Shown here one piece after another: positions 1 to 9,956 of a DNA stretch of 64,000 bases. The notes beneath the pieces are model-generated. The model searched no databases, was not told where the DNA came from, and was given only the letters and a program-made list of their open reading frames with translations. The translations under genes were made by a program, and so were the position numbers. The stretch's first letter is position 1. Each line of letters starts with the position of its first letter. This DNA comes from Enchytraeus crypticus (lineage: Eukaryota; Annelida; Clitellata; Enchytraeida; Enchytraeidae), in NCBI GenBank assembly GCA_905160935.1, contig CAJHZI010000416.1, positions 1,331,001 through 1,395,000 of the forward strand, given 5' to 3'.

Positions 1-2
1 AG

Positions 3-80
3 ACTGGCGGATTTCTAGGAGCCTTGCTAGGTCCCATTGTTTCTATACTAGGAGGTCTGCTTTGCGGTAACAGCTCGTGA
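3..80 (+). CDS. C-terminal end of Gly-rich hydrophobic Polinton protein (partial)
   Basis: The frame is open from the window edge to TGA at 78-80 and encodes a Gly/Leu/Ile-rich stretch (GGFLGALLGPIVSILGG). A short hydrophobic Gly-rich tail of this kind is common on a small protein preceding the coiled protein in cnidarian and other Polintons; the function is unknown. The stop overlaps the next start in a TGATG arrangement at 78-82, which suggests closely packed genes. Only 25 codons are visible. Confidence 0.4.
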   Translation, partial: TGGFLGALLGPIVSILGGLLCGNSS

Positions 81-721
81 TGGAACATGCAAAGAAATAT
101 GTATTGCTAGATCCGACAATGTACGCGCGAATGCAAGCTGCAGCTACACCCGTCAGCATGCAGAATAGGAGTTCGCAAATGGATATGACAGTAAAGGATA
201 TATTGGAAGGCGACGAACCTGACAATGTAAAAGCGAAGCATTACAGTATGGCGCTAAATAAATTTCGCTCGCGCGAATCCGTAAAGCGCAACTAGATGGA
301 GGAAGGTGAAATCTTAGACCCCATTCCCGCAAGCTCGAGACATAGAGCAAAGAAATTTCTACGCATAGTAAAGGAAAGCCCGCATCTCGCATGGAACGAC
401 CGCGGTGAATTGATATATAAGCAGTCGCCCATATTCGGATCTAACATCATCGAGCTATTAAACGATATTCTAAGTCAGAAAATAGTCGAGCGGCCGCTTG
501 GGTGGTTAGAATTTTCTAGGAGATTGGCTGAATCGACGGAAATCAACAAAGAACTCGTCTCCAACTACGCGAGTTGGAAAGTTATAAGTCGAAGAATACA
601 GCTTTTACCATCAGTTGTGACTCCAGCTCCGGCGAAGAGAAGGTCGAGAAATATTGAAAGAACGAGCGAGCGCAGATCTGCGAGAAGACAAGTACGTACA
701 AGAAGTTGGGAAGAATATTAG
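80..721 (+). pseudogene. Small coiled Polinton protein gene split by an in-frame TAG
   Basis: The ATG at 80 opens a frame that stops at TAG 293-295 and resumes in the same frame at 296, ending at 721. Before the stop there is a segment around DNVKAKHYSMALNKF that fits the N-terminal part of a protein found in many animal Polintons. After it comes the second conserved block (SPHLAWNDRGELIYKQSP, then a Gly/Trp-containing block), followed by an Arg-rich C-terminus ending SWEEY. I therefore read one gene of about 213 codons interrupted by one nonsense codon rather than two genes, although the stop is immediately followed by ATG (TAGATG) and a re-initiating second gene cannot be excluded. The function is unknown; this protein usually sits just upstream of the integrase, as here. 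Confidence 0.6.
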
Positions 722-724
722 CAA

Positions 725-1741
725 ATGGAAATCGCGTACTATACCCCCGAAGCTGCCGGGAGTTTTACTTCGGTCAAAGACTTCGCGAATATATATCCTT
801 CAAGTGCTTTGAAAGTGGCGCGCGAGTTTCTCGAAGGACAGGATGCGTACACCTTGCACAAACCGATTCGTCGCAAGTTTCCACGGCGTAAAACAATTTC
901 TCTCGCAATTGATCGAATATGGCAGTTGGATTTGGCAGATTTGACCAGCATTTCAGGTCACAACGACAACAACAAATTTATCTTGACTTGTATAGACTGT
1001 TACAGTCGCTATGCATTTGCCGCGGTGGTTAAAAATAAGACTGCGCACGAAGTAAAGTCTGCCTTCGAAAAGATTTTACGGGAAAGTGACAGATGTCCAA
1101 CCTACATGCAAACGGACAAAGGGAGAGAAATTCTCAACGCTATTTTCCTTTCCTTTCTTAAGGACGTTCTATAGTACATTATACTATCGAAACTGATGCC
1201 ATTAAATGCGCTGTAGTCGGACGCTTTAATAGAACGTTGAAAAGTAAAATGTGGAAGTATTTTACTCCAGTAAAATCTCTACGTTTCATCGAAGTAATTC
1301 ACAAACTCGTGCAGTCGTATAATGATACTTATCACACGAATATAAAAATTGCTCCCAGCGAGATGGATAATCATTATCAGAGCGACACTGAAGAAAGAAG
1401 AACGAGTAAGGAGTGGAAATTTAAAGTCGGAGACACAGTTCGCATAAGTAGACGGTTAGAAGCGTTTCACAAGGGATACGAAGGCGGATGGTCGAAAGAA
1501 GTTTTCGTAGTTCCGCTATCCAACAGAGCCACCTACTTATGCACTCAAAGACTACTCTGAAGAAGAAATCAAGGAAAACTTTTATGCTGAAGAGCTGCAA
1601 AGAGTTCAAAAAGATCCGTCATTTTTTGAAGTTGAGAGAATTTTAAGAATAAGAACGAGAAAAGGAAAGAAACAATACTTTTTTCGATGGGTTTGATACG
1701 ATTCTAAACACGACACTTGGGTAGATGAACTCGTTATGTGA
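725..1741 (+). pseudogene. Polinton rve-family integrase with C-terminal chromodomain, inactivated
   Basis: The integrase would join element ends to chromosomal DNA. The ATG at 725 follows the previous stop by three bases. The first catalytic Asp is in WQLDL (codon 929-931, residue 69) and the second in QTDKG (1115-1117, residue 131). A stop at 1172-1174 follows a frameshift at about 1150-1180; the rest continues in another frame (RFNRTLKSKMWKYF and onward from about 1180). At the position of the third catalytic acidic residue, codon 1219-1221 is GGA (Gly) instead of the expected Glu. A second shift near 1510-1530 leads to a tail whose last part (about 1631-1741, VERILRIRT then YDSKHDTWVDE) is a chromodomain, broken by TGA at 1694-1696. 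Inactive by at least four independent lesions. Confidence 0.85.
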
Positions 1742-1958
1742 TGAGCGATAATGGTAGCAGCAGATGGACTTTGTGCCTACAAGAAGTTCCGAGTCGCGAA
1801 CTGATATTTTTTTGCACAGATCGGTATATTGTACATCATAATTTGTGTTTCGCTCGCAAACTAATCGTTGGGAGTTGGTAATCAAGCTCTGTGGTCTTCC
1901 CTCTTGGGCGCGTCTTTGGGATATTTACTACCCGCTCCGAAAGTTGGAAAGAAGCGCG

Positions 1959-2854
1959 ATGTCTCATTTTTACCTAACGTTGCCGAGCAACAGCTCGATG
2001 AGGTATTATCCAGATAATACTCTTACGAAATATACTACAAAGCTACATAATGAAATAAGTCTGCAGGGAGATTGGGAAGTTAGATTGTCGGAAGTAGTAT
2101 TAACGAAGACGTGGTTTAACTTTGGAAAATTTCAGCGAATTAGCTTTCTGTGCACTAGTGGCGATACGCCCCAAAGAAACGGTGAGGATGAAGTCGAGGA
2201 TGCTCAAAAAATATTGATTATAGATATTCCTATAGATGTGGAATACAATGCTGATGTGAGCGCTCTCGTTAGCGAAATAAACTTGAAAATAGACACTTAT
2301 TTCAACTCGTCCTTTGCTAACTTGTCGCCTGGGAAGATAAGCAAACTGATCTGGAGAGAATAATTCTCTAAATTTCTGTATAACCCAAATAACTGCAAGT
2401 CATATCTTAGAGTCATGCCACATACGACGGTGTCCATTCCATCGGCGGTGAACTATGCGATATATTGGGTTTCGATACACATAATATGCCGCTAACAAAC
2501 TTGAGCAATGATTCTACAGAATTTCGCTCTGACAGAATATGTGACGTAAATGCTGGTCGTCACACACTATACGTCTACTGCGATGTATTGGAGAACGTCC
2601 CCGTAGGTGATACAATGGCGCCGTTATTGCGTACTATAGGCGTCGATGGCGCATACGTCTATAGTACGATCTACGGATCTTCGATACATAGAGATTTTGT
2701 TAAGCCGCGATATGCACCTTTGCAAAAGAAGACCTTTGATTCGCTGAAGATAGATATAAGAGATGGATTGGGACGTAGGGTGCCATTCGAGAGCGGAACG
2801 GTGACCGTTACACTTCACTTTAGACGTGCTAATTCATCACATCTACTAACATGA
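1959..2854 (+). pseudogene. Polinton virion-type protein, minor capsid candidate, frameshifted
   Basis: I choose ATG 1959 because the sequence from there (MSHFYLTLPSNSS) matches the usual beginning of a Polinton protein of about 300-350 residues with a motif around ISLQGDWEV. The first frame stops at 2363; the family pattern resumes in another frame from about 2420 (LCDILGFDTHNM) and ends at 2854 with a typical PFESGTVTVTLHFRR tail. So one gene, broken by at least one frameshift between 2340 and 2420. Its place directly before the Gly-rich protein and the major capsid gene fits a minor capsid (penton-like) role, but I cannot show a jelly-roll fold from sequence alone. Confidence 0.6.
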
Positions 2855-3250
2855 AGAAAAAATTTTGTTGCGATGCTTCGAGGGATATGTACGAATCGTA
2901 CTATTTGAATCAGAGCGGGAATGGAATGCCAGTGTTTGTTGGTGCTAGCGGACAGAGAGGTCATGGTTTGGGTAGTACGCTGAGTGGATTATTTAGATCG
3001 GCATTTCCATTGATTGAACGAGGTCTGGCAGCATTTGGTAGACATGCACTCAAGACAGGTCTTGAGATTGCAAACGACGTAGCGAGCGACGAGTCGCTAA
3101 AAGAATCGAGCAAAAGACGAGTGCCTGATGGTATAAAAAGCTTCGTAACATAAGAAAATTTTATTAATCAGTCTGGAAGCGGAAGAAGACGGATCAAGAA
3201 AAGGCGAATTGTTAAAAAGAAACAAAACGACATATTACATAATGGCCTTC
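2851..3250 (+). pseudogene. Gly-rich/basic Polinton virion-associated protein with in-frame stop
   Basis: Begins at ATG 2851, overlapping the preceding stop by four bases. It has a conserved YYLNQSGNGMPVF start, a Gly/Leu amphipathic segment (HGLGSTLSGLFRSAFPLI) and a helical middle. TAA at 3151-3153 ends the frame, yet the same frame continues directly into a strongly basic tail (GSGRRRIKKRRIVKKK, about 3172-3225), the normal C-terminus of this family, so TAA is a nonsense mutation. By position and composition it may be a counterpart of small basic adenovirus core or membrane-active virion proteins; that link is inference. Confidence 0.55.
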
Positions 3251-4551
3251 GTACATCCCCAAAGCTACGAATGTGTCAAGTCGGAACTTGATATATTCTC
3301 CGTTCCTCCTACACAAACCAGCATAGAGAGTGGAAGTTATGTCGAGTATAATCCTATTAGCAGCATCAGCGAAGGAACTCCCATAGAGTTTGCAATTAGT
3401 GGTAGCGAACAAGACTACATCGACTTAGCAAACACTCAGCTGTACGTCTAGCTGGATGTGCGCAGAGGTAATAATGCTGCAATCATCTACACCAGTCATG
3501 TCGGACCAGTCAATCTGCTTCTACATTCCCTATTAGCGGAAGTGGATATAAAATTAAACGATGTGCTAATGACCTCAACCAATAATCCTTATGCCTATCG
3601 TGCATATCTCGAATCGCTGTTGAGCTATGGAGATGAATCTAAATCTACTCAACTAAGCGCTGCACTCTTCACAAAGGATGATGCGGGTAAAATGGACGAT
3701 GCTAACCCGTTGGAAGGCGCAGCCAATTCTGGACTTAAAAAGAGATATGCTTACATAAGCGAAGGAAAATCTGTCGATTTGCTCGGTCAGATCTGTTTTA
3801 TCAGCAGAAATATATTTCTAATGATGTAACCATTCGCATCAGACTTGTGCGCAACAAGAACAACTTCTGTCTGATGTCTGGTACTCCCGACGAAAACTAC
3901 AAGATACAAATTCAAGATTGCAAAATCTACGCTAGAAAAGTCAAGCTGAGCCCCTCGGTCTTTGTCGCCCACGCCAAGGCCCTTGAGCATGGAAATGCAA
4001 AGTATCCCCTGCGACATGTAGTCTGCAAAACCTTTACGGTGCCTACTGGAAATTTAGATTGCAGCCAAGAAAACCTGTTTTCTGGACAACTTCCCACTCG
4101 TCTCGTCATCGGCTGCGTAGATAACGACGCCTACAACGGAAACTACGGAAAGAATCCATTTAACTTTAAACATTACAACCTGTCGCAACTAAAAGTGTAT
4201 CTGAATGGTCAGCAGCAGAGCATCACACCGCTTGAGCCGAACTTTGCTAATAATCAGTATATAAACGCCTACATGACTCTGTTTACTGCCACTGAAAAGC
4301 AGTTTAGCAACGAAGGCAATCAGATTCACAAGGAAGACTACGATAAGGGCTATACTCTCTACGCTTACGAACTAACACCTGATCTAGGTGAAGACAACCA
4401 CTTTAATCTCAGCAAAGAGGGGAATGTGAGAGTCGACATGAAATTTAGCGTAGCGCTACCAAACACCATCAACGTGATTGTATACGCTGAATTTGAAAAC
4501 GTGCTCGAGATTGATACATCACGCAACATGATATTCGACTACAGTAACTGA
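3242..4551 (+). pseudogene. Polinton double-jelly-roll major capsid protein, two lesions
   Basis: ATG 3242 starts MAFVHPQSYECVKSELD, the usual beginning of the Polinton hexon-like capsid protein, often labelled F54H12.2-like in animal genomes. About 436 codons lie over three open blocks: 3242-3448, then after an in-frame TAG (3449-3451, in ...TQLYV*) 3452 to about 3790, and after a one-base shift in the T-run near 3790-3800 a third block ending at TGA 4549-4551. The third block holds the conserved stretch from NKNNFCLMSG to the C-terminal VALPNTINVIVYAEFENVLEID. Loss of function is clear; the gene is otherwise full length. Confidence 0.8.
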
Positions 4552-4555
4552 AAAC

Positions 4556-4996
4556 ATGAACTCTAGAGATCTTGTATGATATCTATTGAGAAGATGTTAA
4601 GGACTATTGATTGGAATATTTGCTGCCGATAGACTACCTCGTCGCATACCCGAGAGGAGACCCTTGCTGCTAGTTTGCAACACCGATCCGCATAACAAGC
4701 CTGGCGAGCACTGGATAGCTATGTGTCTGAATAATGATGGAACTGGAGAATATTTTGATTATGGAGAGCCGCCTCGTCCAATTTTTCGTAATTTTTTTGA
4801 ATTGCATTGTACCGATTATACGTTCAACGAAGAACAATTGCAGAGTGTGCTTAGCAGATTCTGCGGACATTATTGTGTATTTTATTGCTTGTTTAAAAAA
4901 CTCGATTATAGTTTGAACTCTATTGTAAATTGCTGTTCGAAAGACACTATGTTAAACGATACTTTCGTACATAAATTTGTTTGCGAGAATCTATAA
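4556..4996 (+). pseudogene. Adenain-type cysteine protease of the Polinton, 5' end broken
   Basis: This family (C5-like) processes capsid precursors. Catalytic motifs are visible: His in GEHWIAM, the acidic partner region EYFDYGEPP, and the nucleophile in FCGHYCVFY. The frame from ATG 4556 is interrupted by TGA 4577-4579 and TAA 4598-4600, after which it is open from about 4607 to 4996, so the protease core is intact but the N-terminus is not. The acidic motif may be one residue shorter than usual after FD. It starts five bases after the capsid stop. Confidence 0.75.
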
Positions 4997-5183
4997 TTAA
5001 CAAAACACAGAATCATATTTGTTGTTCTTTTATTCAATAATATTAAAAATGTAAAATGAAAGAAGTCTAGGAAAAAACACTGATTACTCCGAAAGGGTAG
5101 CATTCGATACAGGAAAAAGCTGCCATTTGATTATTGTGCGAACTGTTAAATCCGCACGGTTTGGCATTAGCCAATTCATGATA

Positions 5184-5724
5184 TTATGCTTTGACAGTCT
5201 TGAGATGCTCCACTAGACGTCTCCATTAGGTCGGACGAAGCGAGATTCCCTTCTTGGTAGGTACAGGATGCATTTTGTCCTCAGGCACGAAGTATCTACG
5301 TAGATTAACTGCGTAGCACCCCGAGCTGACGACGCAGTAAATTCCTCCACCGATGTGAACCTTGTACTCGAACTCTTGCGGTTTCTTTAGAGCCTCCAGC
5401 TTTTCACTAACTTCATCCGATATCATCGATAGGATGGCGAAACGCGAAGGAGTTAGAGCTACTCCGACGCTAGTGGGGAAACCTTGAATCGCGTCGTGTT
5501 CTCTGATGTGCACGTACTTTTTGTCATTATAGGTAGTTACTGTAACAAAGCGATTGTTACCCAACTCTAGTTTCTAAAACACAGCAAAAATATTATTACA
5601 AAGATAAAAATCTATTAAGTACAGCTATGATATTTATACAATTTCTTCAACTCGTAAAATCGTTACAATAGAATAAAGTAAAGGCAAAAGTTATAAAATA
5701 ATAACTTACTTGAATAGCAGCCAT
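5184..5724 (-). pseudogene. Two-exon PC4-like gene of the Polinton with an in-frame stop near its end
   Basis: Exon 1 is 5710-5724 (ATG, then A-A-I-Q) and ends CAA|GTAAGT. The intron is 5574-5709, 136 bp, with acceptor TTTTAG. Exon 2 starts at 5573 (KLELGNNRFVTVTTYNDKK). The protein has two PC4/p15-like single-strand DNA-binding half motifs, around KYVHIREH...GVALTPSRF and around GGGIYCVVSS...KKGISLRP. TAA at 5226-5228 interrupts the frame just before WRRLVEHLKTVKA, which ends at TAA 5184-5186; this last piece is the normal C-terminus, so the stop is a late nonsense mutation that may leave most of the protein. PC4-like genes are common Polinton cargo; the role is unknown. Confidence 0.6.
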
Positions 5725-5948
5725 GACGATTAAGTTGAAAACTTTTGTGCGAATTAATGATTGAAGCAAATTAACTTGCATTTTATTCAGTTTTTCTGTA
5801 ACTTTGACCTAATTATTCAGAATGAAATAGTTTAATTATTTATAATACAGTGAATCATCTGGTGAGAACCCCCTGCTCCTGTAAATAACAATGAGTCATT
5901 TAGTTTGTCAAAAATTGGTTTGACCTACAATTGCTCTACTGATATTTC
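5725..5948. other. AT-rich stretch, no gene seen
   Basis: Upstream of the PC4-like gene; it should contain its promoter, but no clear element is visible. Confidence 0.5.
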
Positions 5949-6126
5949 GGGCTAATTAGTAACACCCACGTAAGTGTTCACATGGGGCTAATTAGTAACA
6001 TCTGGTTGTCACATGACGTAGTAAGCGAAGACAATCGCTCAACTAATTGCTCGGGATAATTAGTAACATCCGATTTAGTGCACACGTGACGCATACATCC
6101 ACTAATACTTCGGGCTAATTAGTACG
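5949..6126 (+). repeat. Four spaced copies of a gggctaattagtaaca motif
   Basis: Copies begin near 5949, 5985, 6053 and 6111, with spacings of about 36, 68 and 58 bp. Each is 14-16 bases, and the last is cut short as ctaattagtacggg. Spaced short direct repeats near the last element gene fit a subterminal transposase or replication-factor binding region of the Polinton, but the terminal inverted repeat itself cannot be shown without the other end. Confidence 0.5.
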
Positions 6127-6945
6127 GGCAAGCATACGTGTGGGCGGATTAACTAGGTCAGCGCTTGATTCACTTAGGGGTCAATTTCCAAGTCGTCCTA
6201 GTCCGGGTATTACCATTCTACTCTAAAGCCTTCTGAGATAAGTTAGAGTCAAAGCAGAACAAGAATGAGCTCCAACTATTATGAAAATGACCAGCAGATT
6301 TGAAGTTTATGAACCCGTTTCGTCCTTGCTTGTATCTCAAATCCACGACCAATTGAAGAGAAGGCCTTAAGACCTTGACGTTAAAACTACACCGTGATCT
6401 TTAGTTCAAGAGAAGAGATGGAAATAAATCGCATCTCTATATTTAAAGCTTATAGCGCCTACATAGCAAATTCATCTATGAGCAGTTATCTATGTTGTAA
6501 AGCTTGATGTAATTGAAGAAAAAAATTATTTCACACTTGATTAATAAGTTATTATGCACAAGTAGATAAGCATTTCGTGCAGTGTATGACAAGTAATGAT
6601 ACATCCCAGATTTATCAGTTCCTAACATGAATTGTAAGTAACTTAATCTTAACGAATATTAGCTATTATGTAGGTCGGGTTTCCAGATTTCCGATGCTAC
6701 TAGTGTATGTAAAACTGCCAGCAGTTTCCTAAACGGCCCTGGAAGAAAAAAATGTTTTTTTTTTGTAAATTCACTTCCACCACAGCCTCTCGAGAAGTTT
6801 CTAAGCGGTTTACCCAGGTAGTACACTTGCATTTAATTGAAGGTCAATTATAGGGCTTTCCAAAGAAGACTATTTTGAAGAAAAAGTCGCTAAACAAGTA
6901 GGTTAGATTAGGGGTGAAGCAACTTAAGAGAGTAAATACAAAAAC
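6127..6945. other. No gene recognised
   Basis: I looked here for the missing caspase exon with the QACRG motif on the minus strand and found none. A T-run lies near 6755-6765. Confidence 0.5.
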
Positions 6946-8686
6946 CTGTATGAAGAACAGCTTAGGCTTTCCCACAAGAGATGTGCTCTTCTTAATGTAA
7001 CGTAGAAGTTCCTCAAGTTCTAGTAGTTTGTCAACTCCCCAAATGTTTCCTATATTCTCCCCGTGGCTCATTATGATCATAGCGAAACAGTCTGAGTCCG
7101 AGTTATCTTCAGCGGTGGCTGAATGCAAGCAAGCATTATTAATCAATCAATAAGTTAGTAGTTGCTCAATTAATCAGATAACATAATCAATGCATATGAT
7201 ATCAGCCATCACTCAATCAATCAATCGATCAATCAATCGATCAAGCAATCAATCAACCAACCAACCAATCAATCAATCAATCAATAAATCCCAATCAATC
7301 AATTAAGAAATCTATTTATTATTTCATCTATCAATCAAAAGGGAAGTAATCAATATAATTAATTATTTGATTGATTGTTTTATTAGTTGCTCGATCAAAT
7401 TTTAAGTCAGCCAATCAAAGAAAAACACAAAATTGATAGGATTAACGATAGAATAGTCTCGCCAAAAATGATTAAGAGCAACTTTCGTAATGCATAGATG
7501 GTATGCATGAAAAAGTTGGTCGATTTGACTGGTTGGTTTGAATATTGTGCAGCAATTAAGTCTTCGATTGCTGGGCGATTCGATCAGAGTGTCACTGTCA
7601 TCTCGAGATACTAAAGACGCCTGGTGATGCAGGAATTGAGTGGGGAGGGGTGAGTAAAAGCGGCTTCCTCCGAAACGGAAAGTCCGCACACCCACCAGAT
7701 CCACGAAAATGGTATAGCCAATTCCGTTATACATGTTTTATAAGATATATTACTATAGCACATTCCAAATTTCCTCCCCCACCCATGAGGCGCTTGGGCT
7801 CTCCTTGTCTGTTTCAGCCCTTGAAATAATCGACGACGTTTACATCCCTCGGATGTGGGTTATCTGCAAGCAGCGTATAAAATGAAGTTTCTGAAGACTG
7901 GAGAATGTCAATCGCAGGTCTGATGGAGATTACATCAGTACCAGTGATGATCTCATCACTTGATTGCTGACAAAGTCGTCAGAGTATCAAGTTGTCTAGC
8001 TGTATCGCCTAGCTAGGGATCAGCTACTGTGCCTAAACTCTAAGATTTCAATATGACCATAACTTTAGTACTTTACGAAAGAGTACCATACTGGCTCCAG
8101 CCAGTGGCGATGTCGGTATGGTACTCGACCGCAGATCAGTATGCGCGGGGTTCATATCCTGGGCTCGCCCGTACTGACATCGCGTTGGAGTGAGAAAACT
8201 GACGTAAACATTAGCTTTTTTAAACTTCAAATTCGAATGTACATGTATAGCTTTTATATTAGAACTACGATTCAGATTCGACTTTTTTATCGTCTTGAGT
8301 CTTTAATGGCGTTATTGTTGGTCAGGAAATACACCAACGCTTCAGGTTCTTTAAAATCAAACTTCCAGTTTCAATAACAAAATTTGATTTTGTCATTCAC
8401 CGATTAAATGAATGTTTGATAGATAGCCAATTGCAAACCTTTCTGAGCGACCTCCAACATTTGCTCAGCTGTAAGATCATTTTTAACAATCACTCTAAAT
8501 CGCAGTTGAGAGAATAAGTTTTTCATTAATTCCACATCGACATCGGAACCTGCTCTGCGAGGTTTCTTAGTCTCAGGTTTAAAGTCAGCATTATTGATAA
8601 TGTAGCAGGGTCCTCTATTGATGTTATTCATATTGTAAGAATATTTATCACCAGGTCGTGGCTGCTGTCCGCTCGTTCCACCAATT
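6946..8686 (-). CDS. Caspase p20 domain, two exons of a partial gene
   Basis: Exon A is 8439-8686 and exon B is 6946-7118. A begins after a ...ATACCAG acceptor, ends AAAG|GTTTGC, and holds the caspase large-subunit start (RGPCYIINNADF, then GSDVDVELMKNLF and KNDLTAEQML). B follows a TTGCATTCAG acceptor and joins in phase to read QKATAEDNSDSDCFAMIIMSHGE, where H of SHGE is the catalytic His; it ends at GKPKLFFIQ with CAG|GTTTTT. The next family residues (ACRG, with the catalytic Cys) should open the following exon at phase 0, but no such exon is found down to the Polinton. No CARD or death-effector exon was recognised upstream. The gene is either truncated or split by a long intron holding the Polinton. 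Confidence 0.8.
7119..8085. other. Caspase intron sequence with (aatc)n microsatellite
   Basis: Lies between the two caspase exons. It holds a degenerate tetranucleotide run of aatc/gatt units from about 7131 to 7420, directly upstream of exon B's acceptor on the minus strand. The remaining bases show no gene. Confidence 0.7.
8088..8225 (+). mobile_element. tRNA-derived SINE, family 1, copy a
   Basis: A pol III A-box-like stretch (agtggcgatgtcggt) is followed about 45 bp later by a B-box-like ggttcatatcc and the shared body cctgggctcgcccg...tgacatcgc...gagtgag...ctgacgt. The same order is found in copies near 27.1, 57.9 and 63.2 kb. The head is palindromic (gagtaccata ... tatggtactc). It lies in the caspase intron, antisense to the gene. 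Confidence 0.65.
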
Positions 8687-8925
8687 CTGGTATACGTACA
8701 TTAAACACAATATAGAAATAATTATATTTATGAACTACAGAATCCATATTTTACAAGCCATAAAAAGGTATGTAAAAGGCATAGCCTTTAACACTTGTTT
8801 AAGGATTAACTTATTGATTTTCTGTGCTCTTTATGGAGCGTGAAAGGCTCCGAGTGTGAATGTGTAGGTTACATTAGACCTGTCACTTGGCATAACACTA
8901 GAAAGAGAGAGAGAGCGAGAGAGCT

Positions 8926-8956
<31 letters not shown>

Positions 8957-9359
8957 GGGGGGTGAGAAAGATAGATCTCTAAAGAGATAGAAATAGTTAA
9001 ATCTTAAACAGCCTTTTAGATTGAAATTATTTCCCCGTAGTGGCTTCATTATACACTTTGTAGCATTAAATTTGGTTAGCTCAACAGGTGTCGCATTCTT
9101 TGTGATTACATGATTACATCATCAAGTAAACAAATATAAATTCCTAAAATTGCTAATGACATTAGCTACTGCAAAAGTGCAAGAAATAGAAAACTTCTGT
9201 GGATTGACATATTAGTTTCTTTTTATGTAAAAGTTAATAAAATGAAGTATAATTAATTTGATATCGTTAGATTTTGTATTAAATTTTCAATACCCTTTGA
9301 AATGTAAAAAGGAAAATAAACACCTTTATTTGTAATTCACATATATAAACATATTTTTA
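8687..9359. other. No gene; GA-rich repeat inside
   Basis: 8868-8957 holds a run of ga dinucleotides preceded by a sequence (cctgtcacttgg..aacactagaaagagag) that recurs at 53.96 kb. Nothing else is recognised. Confidence 0.6.
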
Positions 9360-9956
9360 ACTTTTTATTAGAAACTCTATCTGTAACAATTCTCTCCAGA
9401 ACTTCCTCATTTGTAACCTTTTCAATCTAACTAATCCTTTCCATTCTTCTCTGTATCCGCATTTCCAATACCTCTAGTTTCCTGATATCTTCTTTCCTTA
9501 AGGTCCATGTTTCACATCCATACAATAGCGTGGTCCAAACCAAGGTTTTCACCCTCTTTATCTTTGTGTCTTTCTTCAGACTTTTTGTTAAAAGTTATTT
9601 TCTAATACCGTAGGCCTCAATTGCTTGTGCAATCTTATTGCATATTTCAGTTTCACATTTCCCATCGTCGGTTTTAGTATGATCCAAATAATTGAAACTC
9701 CTTACCTGTTACAATTTTGTACAGTTTATTGTGATATTGACTTCACCTTTATTATGGGACATTCATATAGGGACCTAACTTTTGCTTTTTGATATTTAAT
9801 CTTTACTCCATATTTCAATTTTGGAAGTCAATTTTGAACTTTGGACTGATTTTCCGGATTTTGGAATTTGCACCGATTATGGACCTTCATTTTGCTCGCC
9901 GGCTTGATTTTGTCTCAATAGTGCTCGATGCTGTCATTGATGACTGTAATACTCTA
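9360..9956 (-). mobile_element. 3' part of LINE A, split by a nested insertion
   Basis: The reverse complement encodes, over several frames, the C-terminal part of a non-LTR reverse transcriptase polyprotein: a FNYLDHT...DDGKCETEI block and then WTTLLYGCETWTLRKEDIRKLE with RRMERISW after it (about 9370-9720). This is the common post-RT region of RTE/CR1-like animal LINEs. Frames are broken. Its RT core is at 11156-11480 on the other side of LINE B. Confidence 0.7.

Larger units (their letters stand above)
1..6130 (+). mobile_element. Partial, decayed Maverick/Polinton DNA transposon
   Basis: The gene content is that of a Maverick/Polinton: a protein-primed, virus-like DNA transposon that encodes an integrase and capsid proteins. 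In order: end of a Gly-rich hydrophobic protein, a small coiled protein, an rve integrase with chromodomain remnant, a jelly-roll-type minor virion candidate, a Gly-rich/basic virion candidate, the double-jelly-roll major capsid protein, an adenain-type cysteine protease (all +), and a PC4-like gene (-). Almost every frame has a stop or a single-base shift, so this copy is dead. The left end lies outside the window, and neither DNA polymerase B nor the packaging ATPase is seen. The right end is not certain; I place it near the ctaattagt repeats at 5949-6126 because recognisable element genes stop at 5724. Confidence 0.85.

Noticed and set aside
1172..1237. Programmed frameshift in the Polinton integrase
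   Set aside because: No slippery heptamer at the break, and the gene has several other lesions, so simple decay is more likely.
7402..7734. 110-codon minus-strand frame within the caspase intron
   Set aside because: No caspase or other domain, no splice sites that would join it in phase, and exons A and B already join directly.
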